A stretch of DNA of 64,000 nt, from the NCBI RefSeq assembly GCF_013402915.1, contig NC_050726.1, positions 637,501 through 701,500 of the forward strand. The letters run 5' to 3'. Positions 1 to 9,530 of this stretch are shown here, piece after piece. The stretch is from Zygotorulaspora mrakii. Taxonomy: Eukaryota > Ascomycota > Saccharomycetes > Saccharomycetales > Saccharomycetaceae. Positions within the stretch are counted from its first letter, which is position 1, and the number at the start of each line of letters is the position of its first letter. A model generated the notes under the pieces. The model saw only the letters and a program-made list of their open reading frames with translations, searched no databases and was not told where the DNA came from. The translations under genes were made by a program, and so were the position numbers.

Positions 1-331
1 AACTTGTGGTTGCATTTGACCGACTATGTTTGTGACTACCAAACCAAGATTTAACAGAAGTTTCAGTAACTTCTCTCTCACCGTCCTCATCAGAGCTGGT
101 CAAATCATCATCATCATCTCTCACTGAATAATCTTTGAAATCTGGGACCTTGCTTGTTGCCGTTGCCTTTGTGTCTGTGACGTCCTCATGTTTTTCTGCT
201 CCAGATCCAAATCCTTTTACTTTCGAAATTTGTCTTTCTTCTTGCTCGTCCTCGAGATTTTTGTTCTCCTTTTCTGAATGGTCAGCATCTGTGTCTAGTT
301 GTGTTTCAAGCACATTGGGATTATAATCCAT
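1..331 (-). CDS. Partial gene, SPO21/YSW1-like (N-terminus only)
   Basis: An open minus-strand frame starts at the ATG at 329-331 and runs off the left edge, giving about 110 codons without a stop. The visible protein is hydrophilic and very acidic, with a DDDDD run at residues 74-78, and no recognisable domain. Next to YPQ1, S. cerevisiae has SPO21 (YOL091W), a meiotic spindle-pole outer plaque protein, and its duplicate YSW1 sits next to RTC2 in the same orientation. The identity is inferred from this gene order and from a sporulation-type promoter site at 551-559, not from sequence similarity. It could be another disordered protein. Confidence 0.5.
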   Translation of the reverse strand, partial: MDYNPNVLETQLDTDADHSEKENKNLEDEQEERQISKVKGFGSGAEKHEDVTDTKATATSKVPDFKDYSVRDDDDDLTSSDEDGEREVTETSVKSWFGSHKHSRSNATTS

Positions 332-765
332 TTTGAATAAAGGCATGTCCAAGTGTTAACTATCCAGAAAATAACCGAATGAGAGACCTTTAAACTCCTA
401 AAATACTAAAGTATTAACCGATAGCTTCTTTCAGGGTTCAAAGTTTCAAATAAAAAAGGACGTTAATACTAATGTGAACTGAGATTGGCTAAAGAGCACA
501 GATATTTGAGTTCATTGCATCTCATCAGATTGAAAACAACTTGATTCAAATTTTGTGTCACCGACGTTATTTGCGTCTGAGCGGTCCGCGACGTCGCTGC
601 TTTCGCATACATTGATACAAAATAGATACAACGAAAAATCGAAAAAGGGCTACTGTAATAGTTGTTAGATCGTTAAATTAACTTTAGGCGTCTAGGCATA
701 GCATAAATAAAGCTTTTAGATACGACAATATAATCCTCTTTCATCTTGCTCCAATTCTACCTTCT
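332..765. other. Intergenic, promoter of the partial left-edge gene and 3' flank of YPQ1
   Basis: About 430 bp without a credible ORF. It holds the putative MSE and a small GC-richer patch near 563-600. Nothing else was recognised. Confidence 0.6.
551..559 (-). promoter_or_regulatory. Ndt80 middle sporulation element (MSE)
   Basis: The minus strand reads GACACAAAA, a full match to the MSE consensus gNCRCAAAW. It lies about 220 bp upstream of the ATG of the SPO21-like gene, which would be a middle sporulation gene. The match is seen directly; its function is inferred. Confidence 0.5.
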
Positions 766-1629
766 TCATGCAGATTCTTGTACAACGAGCTTGTTATTCT
801 TATGGTACAAAAAGAACTGAATAAAGATAATGAAGTCCATTATTAATGTTCCTGAACTTCCGACTAGCCAGGATGCATTTACCAGGAGGTACCTTGGACT
901 CACTGAAATGGCCAAAACAGAGATAATAAAGGTGGTGTTACCTAGACAAGCAAACAAAAAAAAGAGGAAAGAAATCCCCTCACAGGATTTTCTTTCGAAG
1001 TTTAACAAAATTTGAGGAACACGAGATCCTAAATATAGTACTGCACTTGCATATCCAAATATTTGGGCCAACCAATTTATTTCCACTTCAGGACTGGAAC
1101 CGTCCTTAGTTGGATTTGGATTGTTGCAGTACGATATGTACCAAGAGAAAAATCCACTTAATACAACAACGCAAACGACAACTGAATCACTTAGATACCT
1201 TTTGGCACGTACTTCAGGGCTTGAGCCATTATTGTCTGACTCCTGTGCAACATCGTGGGACTCCGAAACGTGATGCAATAGAGGCTGAGTTTCACTGATT
1301 GGATTTGCGGGCGATAAATGAACTGGATCAACAACTTCCTCGTTACCATACCATAAGCATTGAATAAGAAGAATTATATCTGCAACTGTGTAATAGGCCG
1401 CAAGTATGATCATTGTAGGTAATAAGTGCTGCATCATTGCTCCAACAAGGTTGAAAATATCACCAGCTAACCACAGTATCACAAATAAAAGCGATAGTCC
1501 ATCGGAAGACTTCCTTACGAAATTTTCATAAATCTGTGGGACAAAAACAATCACCCAGCAGGCAATAGATATAGAGCCTGCTATACCACTTATATTCTCA
1601 GCATTCCACTGTATAGGTTCCAATTGCAT
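766..1629 (-). CDS. YPQ1: Vacuolar PQ-loop basic amino acid transporter
   Basis: A 287-residue seven-helix PQ-loop protein. The two PQ motifs are at residues 31-32 (FVPQIYENF) and 205-206 (RVPQILLNF), each inside a hydrophobic repeat, joined by a hydrophilic linker at about 100-145. The linker contains an acidic dileucine signal of the ExxxLL type at 113-118, as expected for AP-3 sorting to the vacuole. Ypq1, Ypq2 and Rtc2 in S. cerevisiae move lysine and arginine across the vacuolar membrane; they are about 300 residues. Position next to TRM10 and RFC4 matches YOL092W, hence YPQ1 rather than YPQ2. Start is the ATG at 1627-1629. Confidence 0.9.
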   Translation of the reverse strand: MQLEPIQWNAENISGIAGSISIACWVIVFVPQIYENFVRKSSDGLSLLFVILWLAGDIFNLVGAMMQHLLPTMIILAAYYTVADIILLIQCLWYGNEEVVDPVHLSPANPISETQPLLHHVSESHDVAQESDNNGSSPEVRAKRYLSDSVVVCVVVLSGFFSWYISYCNNPNPTKDGSSPEVEINWLAQIFGYASAVLYLGSRVPQILLNFERKSCEGISFLFFLFACLGNTTFIISVLAISVSPRYLLVNASWLVGSSGTLIMDFIIFIQFFLYHKNNKLVVQESA

Positions 1630-1984
1630 CCTCTTATATTTTTACTGTTACTTTCTTTGTAGCTAAGAGTTCTCAATGTCAGCTCTCTTCCAGGCAATTC
1701 TATCAATTTGTAAGTCTAGATCTCGACAATTTACGAGTAGCGAACGGGGAGTTGCAAAGTATTGACAATTACGAGATGGTTTCGCTTAAAGTTGCTAATT
1801 CGTTCATGAAATTAAGCGAAATTTTTTTATTTCACTTTTTTTTTCAAAAACTTCAGTTCTAAACGTTACCCGTCGTTTTCTATACATCAAAATGTCAAAG
1901 GTTTATTATTAAGTCTTCCTATGTATCAGATCTGAATCCTATGCTATTGAGTTTTTAAGCTGGTGAGGTTGTTAACATCCTGAA
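1630..1984. other. Intergenic, YPQ1 promoter
   Basis: About 355 bp between the YPQ1 start and the TRM10 stop. It contains T-rich tracts and a Reb1-like TTACCCG at 1866-1872. No ORF or RNA gene was recognised. Confidence 0.6.
1866..1872 (+). promoter_or_regulatory. Reb1-type site TTACCCG
   Basis: An exact TTACCCG followed by T, fitting the Reb1 consensus TTACCCGK, about 240 bp upstream of YPQ1 next to T-rich tracts. Reb1 sites typically open nucleosome-free promoters. Single short match, so moderate confidence. Confidence 0.45.
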
Positions 1985-2959
1985 CTACTGGGAGTTTCTG
2001 TCTCTCTCTTCTGCTTCACTACTTTCACCATCCTGTGCTACATTCTCTGCGCCACGCTCATCACCATCGCTTTCTTCGTCGTTTGCAGTGTCATCGTGCT
2101 GCAGTTTATCTAATTTTCTTGGTGGCAAGACGTATTCGAATGCCTCTTTCCAATCATGATTCTCGAAATACTTAAGCATCAGCTGCACTACATGAGTCGT
2201 AGTTAAGACCCTTCTACCTGCAAGATTGATATATTCATCCAAGGGTAATCGCCTTGCAGGTATACCTAATTTTTTGGCCTTATTGTAGCAAAGAAGCTTG
2301 TGTCTATTTTTGTCGACTATACCACCGACTACGTAGGTCATTCCTTCTTCTAGAGCTTCGAGTTTTTCATCGGTATCTGCAGTGAGATATATCATCTTGG
2401 AGGGATCCAGCGAGTTTGCAGCAAGAATATCTTCATCTGGTAAAAACTTAAAGTTGTTCCATTGATCGTGACGGCAGTTTGTCAGATCCTCTTCGAATCT
2501 TTTTTTCAATCTTTTATCAAAAGGCGCGACTACTATATCAGCAGCATATTTTTCCCGCCGATTTGAAGAATAAGCTCTTGTGATTTGATTCGAAAGACTG
2601 ATAATTTCTTTTTGATTCATCAGTTCGTCGAATGAACAGTCCAGAATAATCTTAATACCGGACATTTTCTGATCGACATTTACTTTCGGTGGTCTCTTCA
2701 ATTCTTCCGGAATCTCTTCTCCACGTTCAACATATTCTTGGATTCTGTTGCGTCTGTTAATTTTGGCCATCTTTCGCTTCATTTTCCGCACCTTGGCGTA
2801 TTCTTCCTTGTTATCCTTATGATACTGTCTTTTCAGCGCTTTCTTCCATTGCCTCTTGGAGGTGCCTTCTGGTGCAGGTGGAATTACAGTTCGTCTCTCT
2901 GTGCTTTCAGGCAAATCACCATGGGTGCTCGTATCTGATTGAATCATTGTGAGATGCAT
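1985..2959 (-). CDS. TRM10: tRNA (guanine-9-N1)-methyltransferase
   Basis: A 324-residue SPOUT-class methyltransferase that places m1G at position 9 of tRNAs using SAM. The N-terminus is a basic, lysine- and arginine-rich RNA-binding extension (about residues 30-80). The catalytic SPOUT core follows, with LDCSFDELM near 107-115, TADTDE near 193, and the C-terminal knot around [12 protein letters not shown] and [14 protein letters not shown]. The last 30 residues are acidic. S. cerevisiae Trm10 is 293 residues. Location between YPQ1 and RFC4 matches YOL093W. The next in-frame ATG, at codon 5, is an alternative start. Confidence 0.95.
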   Translation of the reverse strand: MHLTMIQSDTSTHGDLPESTERRTVIPPAPEGTSKRQWKKALKRQYHKDNKEEYAKVRKMKRKMAKINRRNRIQEYVERGEEIPEELKRPPKVNVDQKMSGIKIILDCSFDELMNQKEIISLSNQITRAYSSNRREKYAADIVVAPFDKRLKKRFEEDLTNCRHDQWNNFKFLPDEDILAANSLDPSKMIYLTADTDEKLEALEEGMTYVVGGIVDKNRHKLLCYNKAKKLGIPARRLPLDEYINLAGRRVLTTTHVVQLMLKYFENHDWKEAFEYVLPPRKLDKLQHDDTANDEESDGDERGAENVAQDGESSEAEERDRNSQ

Positions 2960-3021
2960 TAAAGGGTGCTAAATACGCTTGCCGCTACTGTATATCATCT
3001 TTCATCTTATAATGAATTTTC

Positions 3022-3043
3022 TTTTTTTTTTTTTTTTTTTTTT
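3022..3043. repeat. Poly(dA:dT) tract, 22 T
   Basis: An uninterrupted run of 22 T in the divergent TRM10/RFC4 promoter. Long dA:dT tracts exclude nucleosomes in yeast promoters. The length may vary between strains or with sequencing error. Confidence 0.85.
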
Positions 3044-3054
3044 CAGTTTCTGAT

Positions 3055-3062
3055 GCTCATCG
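3055..3062 (-). promoter_or_regulatory. PAC-like motif CGATGAGC
   Basis: The minus strand reads CGATGAGC about 100 bp upstream of TRM10, containing the PAC core CGATGAG bound by Dot6/Tod6. PAC marks ribosome-biogenesis and RNA-modification genes, which suits a tRNA methyltransferase. Confidence 0.45.
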
Positions 3063-3388
3063 AACGAAAATCAACGATATCTCAATAAGTTGACTGAAAC
3101 GACATTCACAAAATTTGGCAACCTGCAGTGCATTGGAATCATTACCTATGCAGGTTACAGTCGTTCTTCGTAAAAGGACAATGTTTCTCTTTTTTTGCCC
3201 TTCTTGCATCTTTGAAGACAGTGTTTTTAACTGTTGAGGACGATAACGTATCTTGCATCGCCATCGCCATCACCATCACTGTTATTAAGATAGTCACTGA
3301 AGTAGGTAATGCAGCTGAGCAGCGTCTGCTGGAATGATTCCTGGATCGCTTAAGCAGTCATTGAAGTGGTAATGGTCGATTTCTTATT

Positions 3389-3396
3389 TCACGTGA
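3389..3396. promoter_or_regulatory. E-box palindrome TCACGTGA
   Basis: A perfect 8-bp palindrome with a CACGTG core, 108-115 bp upstream of the RFC4 ATG. It is a good Cbf1 site. Centromere CDEI would look similar, but no CDEII or CDEIII follows. Confidence 0.5.
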
Positions 3397-3503
3397 CAGG
3401 TCAGCATCTTAAATGATAAAAAAGCGAACCTTTCACTTCGTAGATGATAATCTGCTTTAATCGAATAAGAAGGGAATCCTACTTACTAGCTGGCTTATGG
3501 GCA

Positions 3504-4469
3504 ATGCCAAAACTTGAATTGACGTTGCAATTACCATGGGTGGAAAAATATCGTCCCCATTTGTTGAAAGATATCGTAGGGAATGAAGAAACGGTTCAAA
3601 GACTAGAGCTGATTGCACAAGATGGTAACATGCCACATATGATCATTTCTGGGCTGCCTGGTATTGGTAAAACTACATCAGTTCACTGTCTTGCACACGA
3701 GCTGTTAGGTGATGCATATTCGCAAGCAGTACTAGAACTGAATGCTTCAGATGATAGAGGTATCGATGTTGTTAGAAATCAAATCAAGCACTTTGCTCAG
3801 AAAAAATGCCATTTGCCATCTGGAAAGCACAAGATCATTATACTGGATGAAGCGGACTCCATGACTGCGGGCGCTCAACAGGCTTTAAGGAGAACCATGG
3901 AATTGTATTCAAATACCACCAGATTCGCGTTTGCCTGTAATCAATCCAACAAGATTATAGAACCGTTGCAAAGCAGATGCGCAATCTTACGGTATTCCAA
4001 ATTATCAGATGAACAAGTCCTGAAAAGATTATTGGAAATTATCAAGGAAGAAAATGTTCAATACACAAATGATGGCTTAGAAGCAATTATATTCACAGCA
4101 GAAGGCGATATGAGGCAAGCAATTAACAACTTGCAGAGTACAGTTGCAGGTCATGGTTTAGTCAATGGTGACAATGTATTTAAGGTCGTTGACTCCCCAC
4201 ATCCTCTCGTTGTGAAGAGAATGCTTCTGGCTCCAACTTTAGAAGAGTCTATATCTCATTTAAAGAACGATCTCTGGGATAAGGGTTACTCTCCTGTGGA
4301 TATTGTTACCACATCTTTCCGTGTTTCAAAAACTTTGTATCAACTTAAGGAGTCTCAAAGACTAGAAATGATAAAGGAGATCGGCATCACTCACATGCGA
4401 ATTCTGGAAGGTGTAGGCACCTATTTACAACTGGCAAGTCTCCTGGCGAAAATACATAGACTTAAGTAA
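3504..4469 (+). CDS. RFC4: Replication factor C subunit 4
   Basis: A small RFC clamp-loader subunit that loads PCNA at primer-template junctions and acts in alternative RFC complexes. From the ATG at 3504 it is 321 residues (S. cerevisiae 323). Walker A is GLPGIGKTT at 50-58, Walker B is LDEAD at 114-118, and the arginine-finger SRC motif is at 157-159; the helical C-terminal collar domain follows. An upstream in-frame ATG at 3444 would add 20 residues, but the family begins a few residues before LPWVEKYRP, so 3504 is preferred. Orientation and neighbours match YOL094C. Confidence 0.97.
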   Translation: MPKLELTLQLPWVEKYRPHLLKDIVGNEETVQRLELIAQDGNMPHMIISGLPGIGKTTSVHCLAHELLGDAYSQAVLELNASDDRGIDVVRNQIKHFAQKKCHLPSGKHKIIILDEADSMTAGAQQALRRTMELYSNTTRFAFACNQSNKIIEPLQSRCAILRYSKLSDEQVLKRLLEIIKEENVQYTNDGLEAIIFTAEGDMRQAINNLQSTVAGHGLVNGDNVFKVVDSPHPLVVKRMLLAPTLEESISHLKNDLWDKGYSPVDIVTTSFRVSKTLYQLKESQRLEMIKEIGITHMRILEGVGTYLQLASLLAKIHRLK

Positions 4470-5359
4470 CTGCCCGGATGGCGTGCTTTCCCCTGCAAAG
4501 TATTACTTTTAAATATAAAAATATAATGCCAGTAAATCTTATAATGGAAAAGAAACGACATCTAGTAGCACATTTGTCAGTGCTCTTAATGCAGACTATT
4601 TTGAATCTTTTTTTTTTACTTTTAACAGATCTTTGCCCCTTTCTTGTTGCAAACAAGCGAGATTCGATGCTGTAACATTTAGTGTGCTCTTACCCAAAGC
4701 ATTTTACCGTCTTGTTTCTCACAGGAACCATTCTCATAATTTTGAATCAGAAAGTAAATGTTACAAATATGAAGAAGTAACAATAGAATAGTACACTTCG
4801 ATAAAAGCAGATTATTGCTCTGCTCAAAGTAGCTCCAACTGATATAATGTTTAGATGAAAGTCACACCGACAAGAATCCAAGTTATGAGGAGCATGTACA
4901 AAATTTGGTACAAATTCTTAATGGCATTCTTGCCAATCAACTGTTTGATAATGACGTGAGGAAAATGTATAATGGCAGATTTCAATCAGCATACGTACGA
5001 GTCACAGACCTAAATTATTATATCTTGGGATCGCACAAAAAATACTTGGGTGTCTGTGTAAAGATAAATTGTGGATATGAGTACGGATCGACGAATAGGC
5101 CTTTGATGTGAATCATATTCAGCTCATTCTTTTTTACTCTCTTTCATGAAGAGTCCAACCTACCCACTACAAAAAGGTATGGTTATAAAATGTCTTTTTT
5201 GATGTAAGTATTTGCTTGACTTGTTGATTACAAACTATTTTTCTTTGCAGTTGTCAAAACAATAGGATATTAAGGTCTCCGCTTGGCTACGTGGAATACG
5301 AAATAAACAGAGAAGGTAAAGAAATCGCGGCAAGCACTTGAAGGGATCAAATTGCTTCA
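4470..5359. other. Intergenic between RFC4 and VPS52; possible short spliced leader ORF
   Basis: About 890 bp. Weak open frames at 4854-4960 and 4905-5111 have no recognisable product, and the second lacks an ATG start. From 5190 to 5341 there is an intron-like arrangement: GTAAGT at 5204, TACAAAC at 5229-5235, and a pyrimidine-rich tract ending TTTGCAG at 5250. Splicing would join a 5-codon exon to a 30-codon exon ending at TGA 5339-5341, in the same frame as VPS52. The branch site has one mismatch to TACTAAC and the intron is only 47 nt, so this is a candidate only. Confidence 0.3.
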
Positions 5360-7135
5360 ATGGAAGAGCTGGGTACCGTTTTAGGAGTGGACATTAAGGA
5401 ATTATCTTTGAAAAGCGCTAATAGCTCGGGAGATGATGCGTTGAGCAACTTCTTGAATGACTATCATACTCAAAGATATCAGGCAAATAACAGTCTTTGG
5501 GATGAACTCAAAAACCTAGAAGAGGACCATCAACAGGTACAAACTACTTTGGAATCAGTGATACCACCTATACGGGAATATATAGAGAATTTCAATCTGC
5601 AACTATCTGAATTCACCAATGATCTCGGATTTATAAGAAACAAATCCTCTGAATTGAAATCGCTCCTTGAATACAATTCTGTCAAGTTGGCCAACATAAG
5701 TCCTTTGGTTAATGATCTCATGATATCTCCCAGCGTAATCAAAGATATCATACATTCGAAGATTAATAGTTCATGGATCGAAAACATTGCTTATATCAAG
5801 GATAAACAAGAGATATACCTGAAATATAAACAAGATAACGAAATAGCTGTTCCCAAAGATTTTGGGCAGCTGTGCCAGGTATTGAATATTTCAAAAGAGA
5901 TTGTATTGGAAAGGTCGAAAAAATTTATTATCCGTGAGATAAAGAAGCTGAGAGGTCATCAACCAGTGCCATGCCAACCTGTTCAAAATGAAATGATAAA
6001 AGTTAAAGAGATATTCCAGTTCATTGTTGAGAATAACTATTCACTGGCTTTAGAGCTGAGGCAAGCTTACTCCTACAGTATGCGATGGTACTATAAAGCC
6101 TATTTTTCTCGATATATACGATCCTTAACAATCCTTCAGTTCAAAATGATCGATGCACAATACGCGCTAGGCAACGGCTTATCGAACACTTCTTTTAAAA
6201 AGGGAAGCGGCTTTGCAATCTCGAGCTATTTAACCACTACTTACGGTAGGACGTCAGTAGCTGTTACGGATGAGTCTATTCAAGATTACTTTCAAATAAG
6301 TAAGAGACTGTCTCTACTAACACAAGAAGATAATACAGTGATGGTCTCGCAGATTGCTGAGAATAATACTATGCAAAATTACGTGGAGGTTGGATTTAAA
6401 AACTTAAATTTGGCGATATTGGACAATTGTACCGTCGAATATAAGTTCTTGAAAGAGTTTTTCCTCATCAAGAGCAACGAGCAAGAATTAAAGGGGATTA
6501 TAGAGCAAGTCTTCCAGTATACCTTCGACGAAGCTCTGGAATACACAAAGCAATTGTTTCTGAACACTTATGATATATTTGGAGTTCTAATAAGCATACG
6601 AATTGCCCAACAGTTACAGTTCGAATCACAGCGGAGAAAAATGCCTGTTGTTGAGGAGTATTTGAATGCTCAATTAATGCTCTTATGGCCAAAATTCCAG
6701 CAGTTAGTTGACTTTCAGTGCGAAAGTCTGCGTAGAGTGTCTATTACGACTAACGTTGCCAATATTTTTGGCAAAGCAACTCAGCGTGATCCGCTTACTA
6801 CGCCGCATGAACTTACTGTACAGTTTGCCAAATTTCTAACAAGCTTTCTGACACTTGCAATTACGCATGAGGATCAGATTGATGAAAGATCTGAGCCGCT
6901 CTATAATTCAATAATAAGGGTAAGAAATGATTTTGAAACGGTAATGACGAAGTGCAGCAAGAAGACAAAATCGCCCGAAAGAATGCTGGCAACAAATTAC
7001 ATGTATTTGTACAACTCTTTACAACATCAGCACACTACTTTACAAATCTACGATTCGGCATCGCTACCTTTAATCTTAAAGGAGACTGAAGACCATTTCA
7101 AAGCTCTTGTTGAGGCATTCAGCAACGTCAAGTAA
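5360..7135 (+). CDS. VPS52: GARP complex subunit Vps52
   Basis: A 591-residue subunit of the GARP tethering complex (Vps51-Vps52-Vps53-Vps54), which captures endosome-derived vesicles at the trans-Golgi. The N-terminal 130 residues are coiled-coil; the Vps52/Sac2 signature follows with the stretch around LMISPSVIKDIIHSKINSSW (about 117-138). The remainder is a long helical CATCHR-type rod. S. cerevisiae Vps52 is 641 residues. The gene lies between RFC4 (YOL094C) and HMI1 (YOL095C), with VPS72 (YDR485C) beyond, as expected for YDR484W in an unduplicated track. Start is the first ATG of the frame; an in-frame stop lies just upstream at 5339. Confidence 0.9.
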   Translation: MEELGTVLGVDIKELSLKSANSSGDDALSNFLNDYHTQRYQANNSLWDELKNLEEDHQQVQTTLESVIPPIREYIENFNLQLSEFTNDLGFIRNKSSELKSLLEYNSVKLANISPLVNDLMISPSVIKDIIHSKINSSWIENIAYIKDKQEIYLKYKQDNEIAVPKDFGQLCQVLNISKEIVLERSKKFIIREIKKLRGHQPVPCQPVQNEMIKVKEIFQFIVENNYSLALELRQAYSYSMRWYYKAYFSRYIRSLTILQFKMIDAQYALGNGLSNTSFKKGSGFAISSYLTTTYGRTSVAVTDESIQDYFQISKRLSLLTQEDNTVMVSQIAENNTMQNYVEVGFKNLNLAILDNCTVEYKFLKEFFLIKSNEQELKGIIEQVFQYTFDEALEYTKQLFLNTYDIFGVLISIRIAQQLQFESQRRKMPVVEEYLNAQLMLLWPKFQQLVDFQCESLRRVSITTNVANIFGKATQRDPLTTPHELTVQFAKFLTSFLTLAITHEDQIDERSEPLYNSIIRVRNDFETVMTKCSKKTKSPERMLATNYMYLYNSLQHQHTTLQIYDSASLPLILKETEDHFKALVEAFSNVK

Positions 7136-7355
7136 TAGTGCATGCCTAACCCATTTACTGGCATATTATAAAATAATAACCTGTAATTACCTGTAATTAC
7201 CTGTGATATAGATTACATACGAATCATGAAGTAAGCAATTCTTTTTTTTTTCCTTATAGAGAAGGGACAGGTAAACTGATGGACATGATTTTTCCACGTA
7301 ATAACTTGAATTCGACGAATAGACTCTCTGAGGACAGGTAGGATTAATTTCCTCC

Positions 7356-9488
7356 ATGGACAAACCCCTGACGGCATCTCAATTACAAGTGGTTGAAGCA
7401 CTTTATGAGCCAGGTAGTACACTGAAGGTTATTGCTGGTCCTGGATCGGGGAAGACCCTGGCTTTATTGCATAGAATTCGTCGTCTTATAACCACCAAGC
7501 AAGTAAGACCTGATGAAATACTGGTTTTATCTCTGACCAATAAAGCTGTGGATAATATTTTGACCAAACTGTTGGAATTATTCCATAGTGTAAAGTGTGA
7601 AGAACATACAAATGAACACTTAACAACTATTGTTAATCAGATCAACGTTAGCACAATCCATGGTTTAGCTAGCAGAATTGTAACTGAAAATGAGGGAACA
7701 ATTAGTGTAATAGAAGAAAATGGTTGGCGTGGATTGATGAGACTTGTCTCGAAAGACATGAAAACACTACAGAAGTCCAATGCATGCAGTATTCGAGAAC
7801 TGCAAAGATTGTTTAAAAGCTATCAAGAAGGTGACAGCAAGAATAGAAATGTCATGGCAAAGATCGCTGATCTAATGAAGAGCTGTAAGGTGCTGACAAA
7901 TGAAGAATTAATAAAACGAGCTGCTTTTTATCTGGATAATCCAACGGAACAGTGCATTAAACTGTCGAAGAAAGAAGCTGTTTTAACAGCAGATATAAAA
8001 TCTAAATTTAAAATTGTTTTCATTGATGAGTTTCAAGATATATACCCACACTTAGGGGCCTTTTTAGGCAGAATATGCGGTCAGAAACAGCTTGCATTGT
8101 TTGGTGATCCCAATCAAAATATATATGAGTTTTTGGGAAGTAATAAAAAGGTAATAAAACAACTAGAATCCATTAATACGAATCTCAAAACTATGTTCCT
8201 TCATGATAACTTCAGAAGCACACCAGAGATCATGGCCGCTGCTAATGATATAATACACCATTCTGACTCTTATAGCAATTATGATCCCGTTCTCAAGGGC
8301 CCTTGTGGAATTTCTCCACAGATTATTCGTATTCCTGATCCCATTGACGAGTTGGAATTTATTGTGGAGCAAATATCTCAACTGGTGTGTTCATCTGTCA
8401 AACTGTCCGACATCGCAATCTTAACAAGAACAAATGCCCATTCAGAGTCCATTGCACAATACTTTCGAGCGTATAACATAAAGTTTCAAAAATTGACTTC
8501 TCACCCCGATTGGCTTTCAGATGTTAGGATTCAATTTTTGATCGATCTTCTTAGACTTGCTACAATAGCCCATTACGAAGTCAATGCTGGCAAAGAAGAG
8601 CTAGAGAAAAAGTTGAAAAGTGACTTTAGTGTCGTTGTAACACTGAGCGCTATGAGAGGTGTTAGCGATCAGTCTATCCAGCGTCTCTATTTGGATTGCA
8701 GGCAGAAATCAATGCCTTTTTGGATGTACCTTACACATGTACCAGCTTCTAGATGGCCTGTTAATGCCGCCTGTAGGCAAAAAATTGAAAGTTTCAAAGT
8801 GAATTTGAGTAAATTAATTGCTGGTGGTGCTCTCTTTGATATGAATGATCATTCGCAGCTATTTAAGCATATTTGTTGTACCGCTAATGCCTTCGATTCT
8901 CAGGTCATGCAGTTTAAAAATAAACAAGAATTGGATACTTTTAAGTCGCATCTGGAACAGATGCTACTAGTGATGAAATACTGCGCATGTAATAAAGGCA
9001 GTGATTCATCCTTGGTGGAGGTTTTTCTTGAATCATATTACGATAAAAGTGGTTCAAACTACCCTGTAGATTTTAAAATGAGTAAACAGGACGAAATAAA
9101 TATATCCACCATTCATTCTTCAAAAGGGTTGGAGTTTCCTGTAGTCTTTTTGATGGGCACACCGCACACAGTGCTCCCTATAGAAAGTAAAGCTCTTTAT
9201 GTTGGTATGACAAGGGCAAGGAATTTATTGTACCTTATTAATATAAGGCATCCGAAAATAAATTCCAGATTGAAAACATCCACACCGAGCCTGCTTTTGA
9301 ACCAAAGCTTTTGGAAGTACTTTTGCATTGACCTGAATAGACCGACAAACGTACAACGAGGATTGAGCCTACACAAATATTCAATGCTTAAGAATAAATA
9401 TAACTTCAGTTCCAAAAACAAAAGAAGCTATTCAACTATGTGCAAAAAAATTATTTCTTTTGTGGCTACTAGATACAAAGTACATTAA
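7356..9488 (+). CDS. HMI1: Mitochondrial DNA helicase (UvrD/Rep family)
   Basis: A 710-residue superfamily 1 3'-to-5' DNA helicase needed to keep long, intact mitochondrial DNA. Walker A is AGPGSGKT at 27-34 and motif II is DEFQD at 224-228; TIHSSKGLEFPVVFL (motif V) and YVGMTRARNLL (motif VI) lie near the C-terminal third. S. cerevisiae Hmi1 is 706 residues and is unusual in carrying its mitochondrial targeting signal at the C-terminus. Here too the last 25 residues are basic and amphipathic (KRSYSTMCKKIISFVATRY). It matches YOL095C in order and is convergent with VPS72, the stops being about 40 bp apart. Confidence 0.95.
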   Translation: MDKPLTASQLQVVEALYEPGSTLKVIAGPGSGKTLALLHRIRRLITTKQVRPDEILVLSLTNKAVDNILTKLLELFHSVKCEEHTNEHLTTIVNQINVSTIHGLASRIVTENEGTISVIEENGWRGLMRLVSKDMKTLQKSNACSIRELQRLFKSYQEGDSKNRNVMAKIADLMKSCKVLTNEELIKRAAFYLDNPTEQCIKLSKKEAVLTADIKSKFKIVFIDEFQDIYPHLGAFLGRICGQKQLALFGDPNQNIYEFLGSNKKVIKQLESINTNLKTMFLHDNFRSTPEIMAAANDIIHHSDSYSNYDPVLKGPCGISPQIIRIPDPIDELEFIVEQISQLVCSSVKLSDIAILTRTNAHSESIAQYFRAYNIKFQKLTSHPDWLSDVRIQFLIDLLRLATIAHYEVNAGKEELEKKLKSDFSVVVTLSAMRGVSDQSIQRLYLDCRQKSMPFWMYLTHVPASRWPVNAACRQKIESFKVNLSKLIAGGALFDMNDHSQLFKHICCTANAFDSQVMQFKNKQELDTFKSHLEQMLLVMKYCACNKGSDSSLVEVFLESYYDKSGSNYPVDFKMSKQDEINISTIHSSKGLEFPVVFLMGTPHTVLPIESKALYVGMTRARNLLYLINIRHPKINSRLKTSTPSLLLNQSFWKYFCIDLNRPTNVQRGLSLHKYSMLKNKYNFSSKNKRSYSTMCKKIISFVATRYKVH

Positions 9489-9530
9489 TAAAGACTAAAA
9501 TATGTAAATAGCTACTCTTTGGAGCGTGTT

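Larger units (their letters stand above)
2960..3503. other. Divergent TRM10/RFC4 promoter region
   Basis: About 540 bp holding a 22-T tract, a PAC-like motif and a TCACGTGA palindrome. A CATCGC/CATCAC triplet run at about 3256-3280 is the only other pattern. No convincing ORF is present. Confidence 0.6.

Noticed and set aside
4905..5111. 68-codon frame between RFC4 and VPS52
   Set aside because: Starts at TTG with no upstream ATG in frame and shows no recognisable features.
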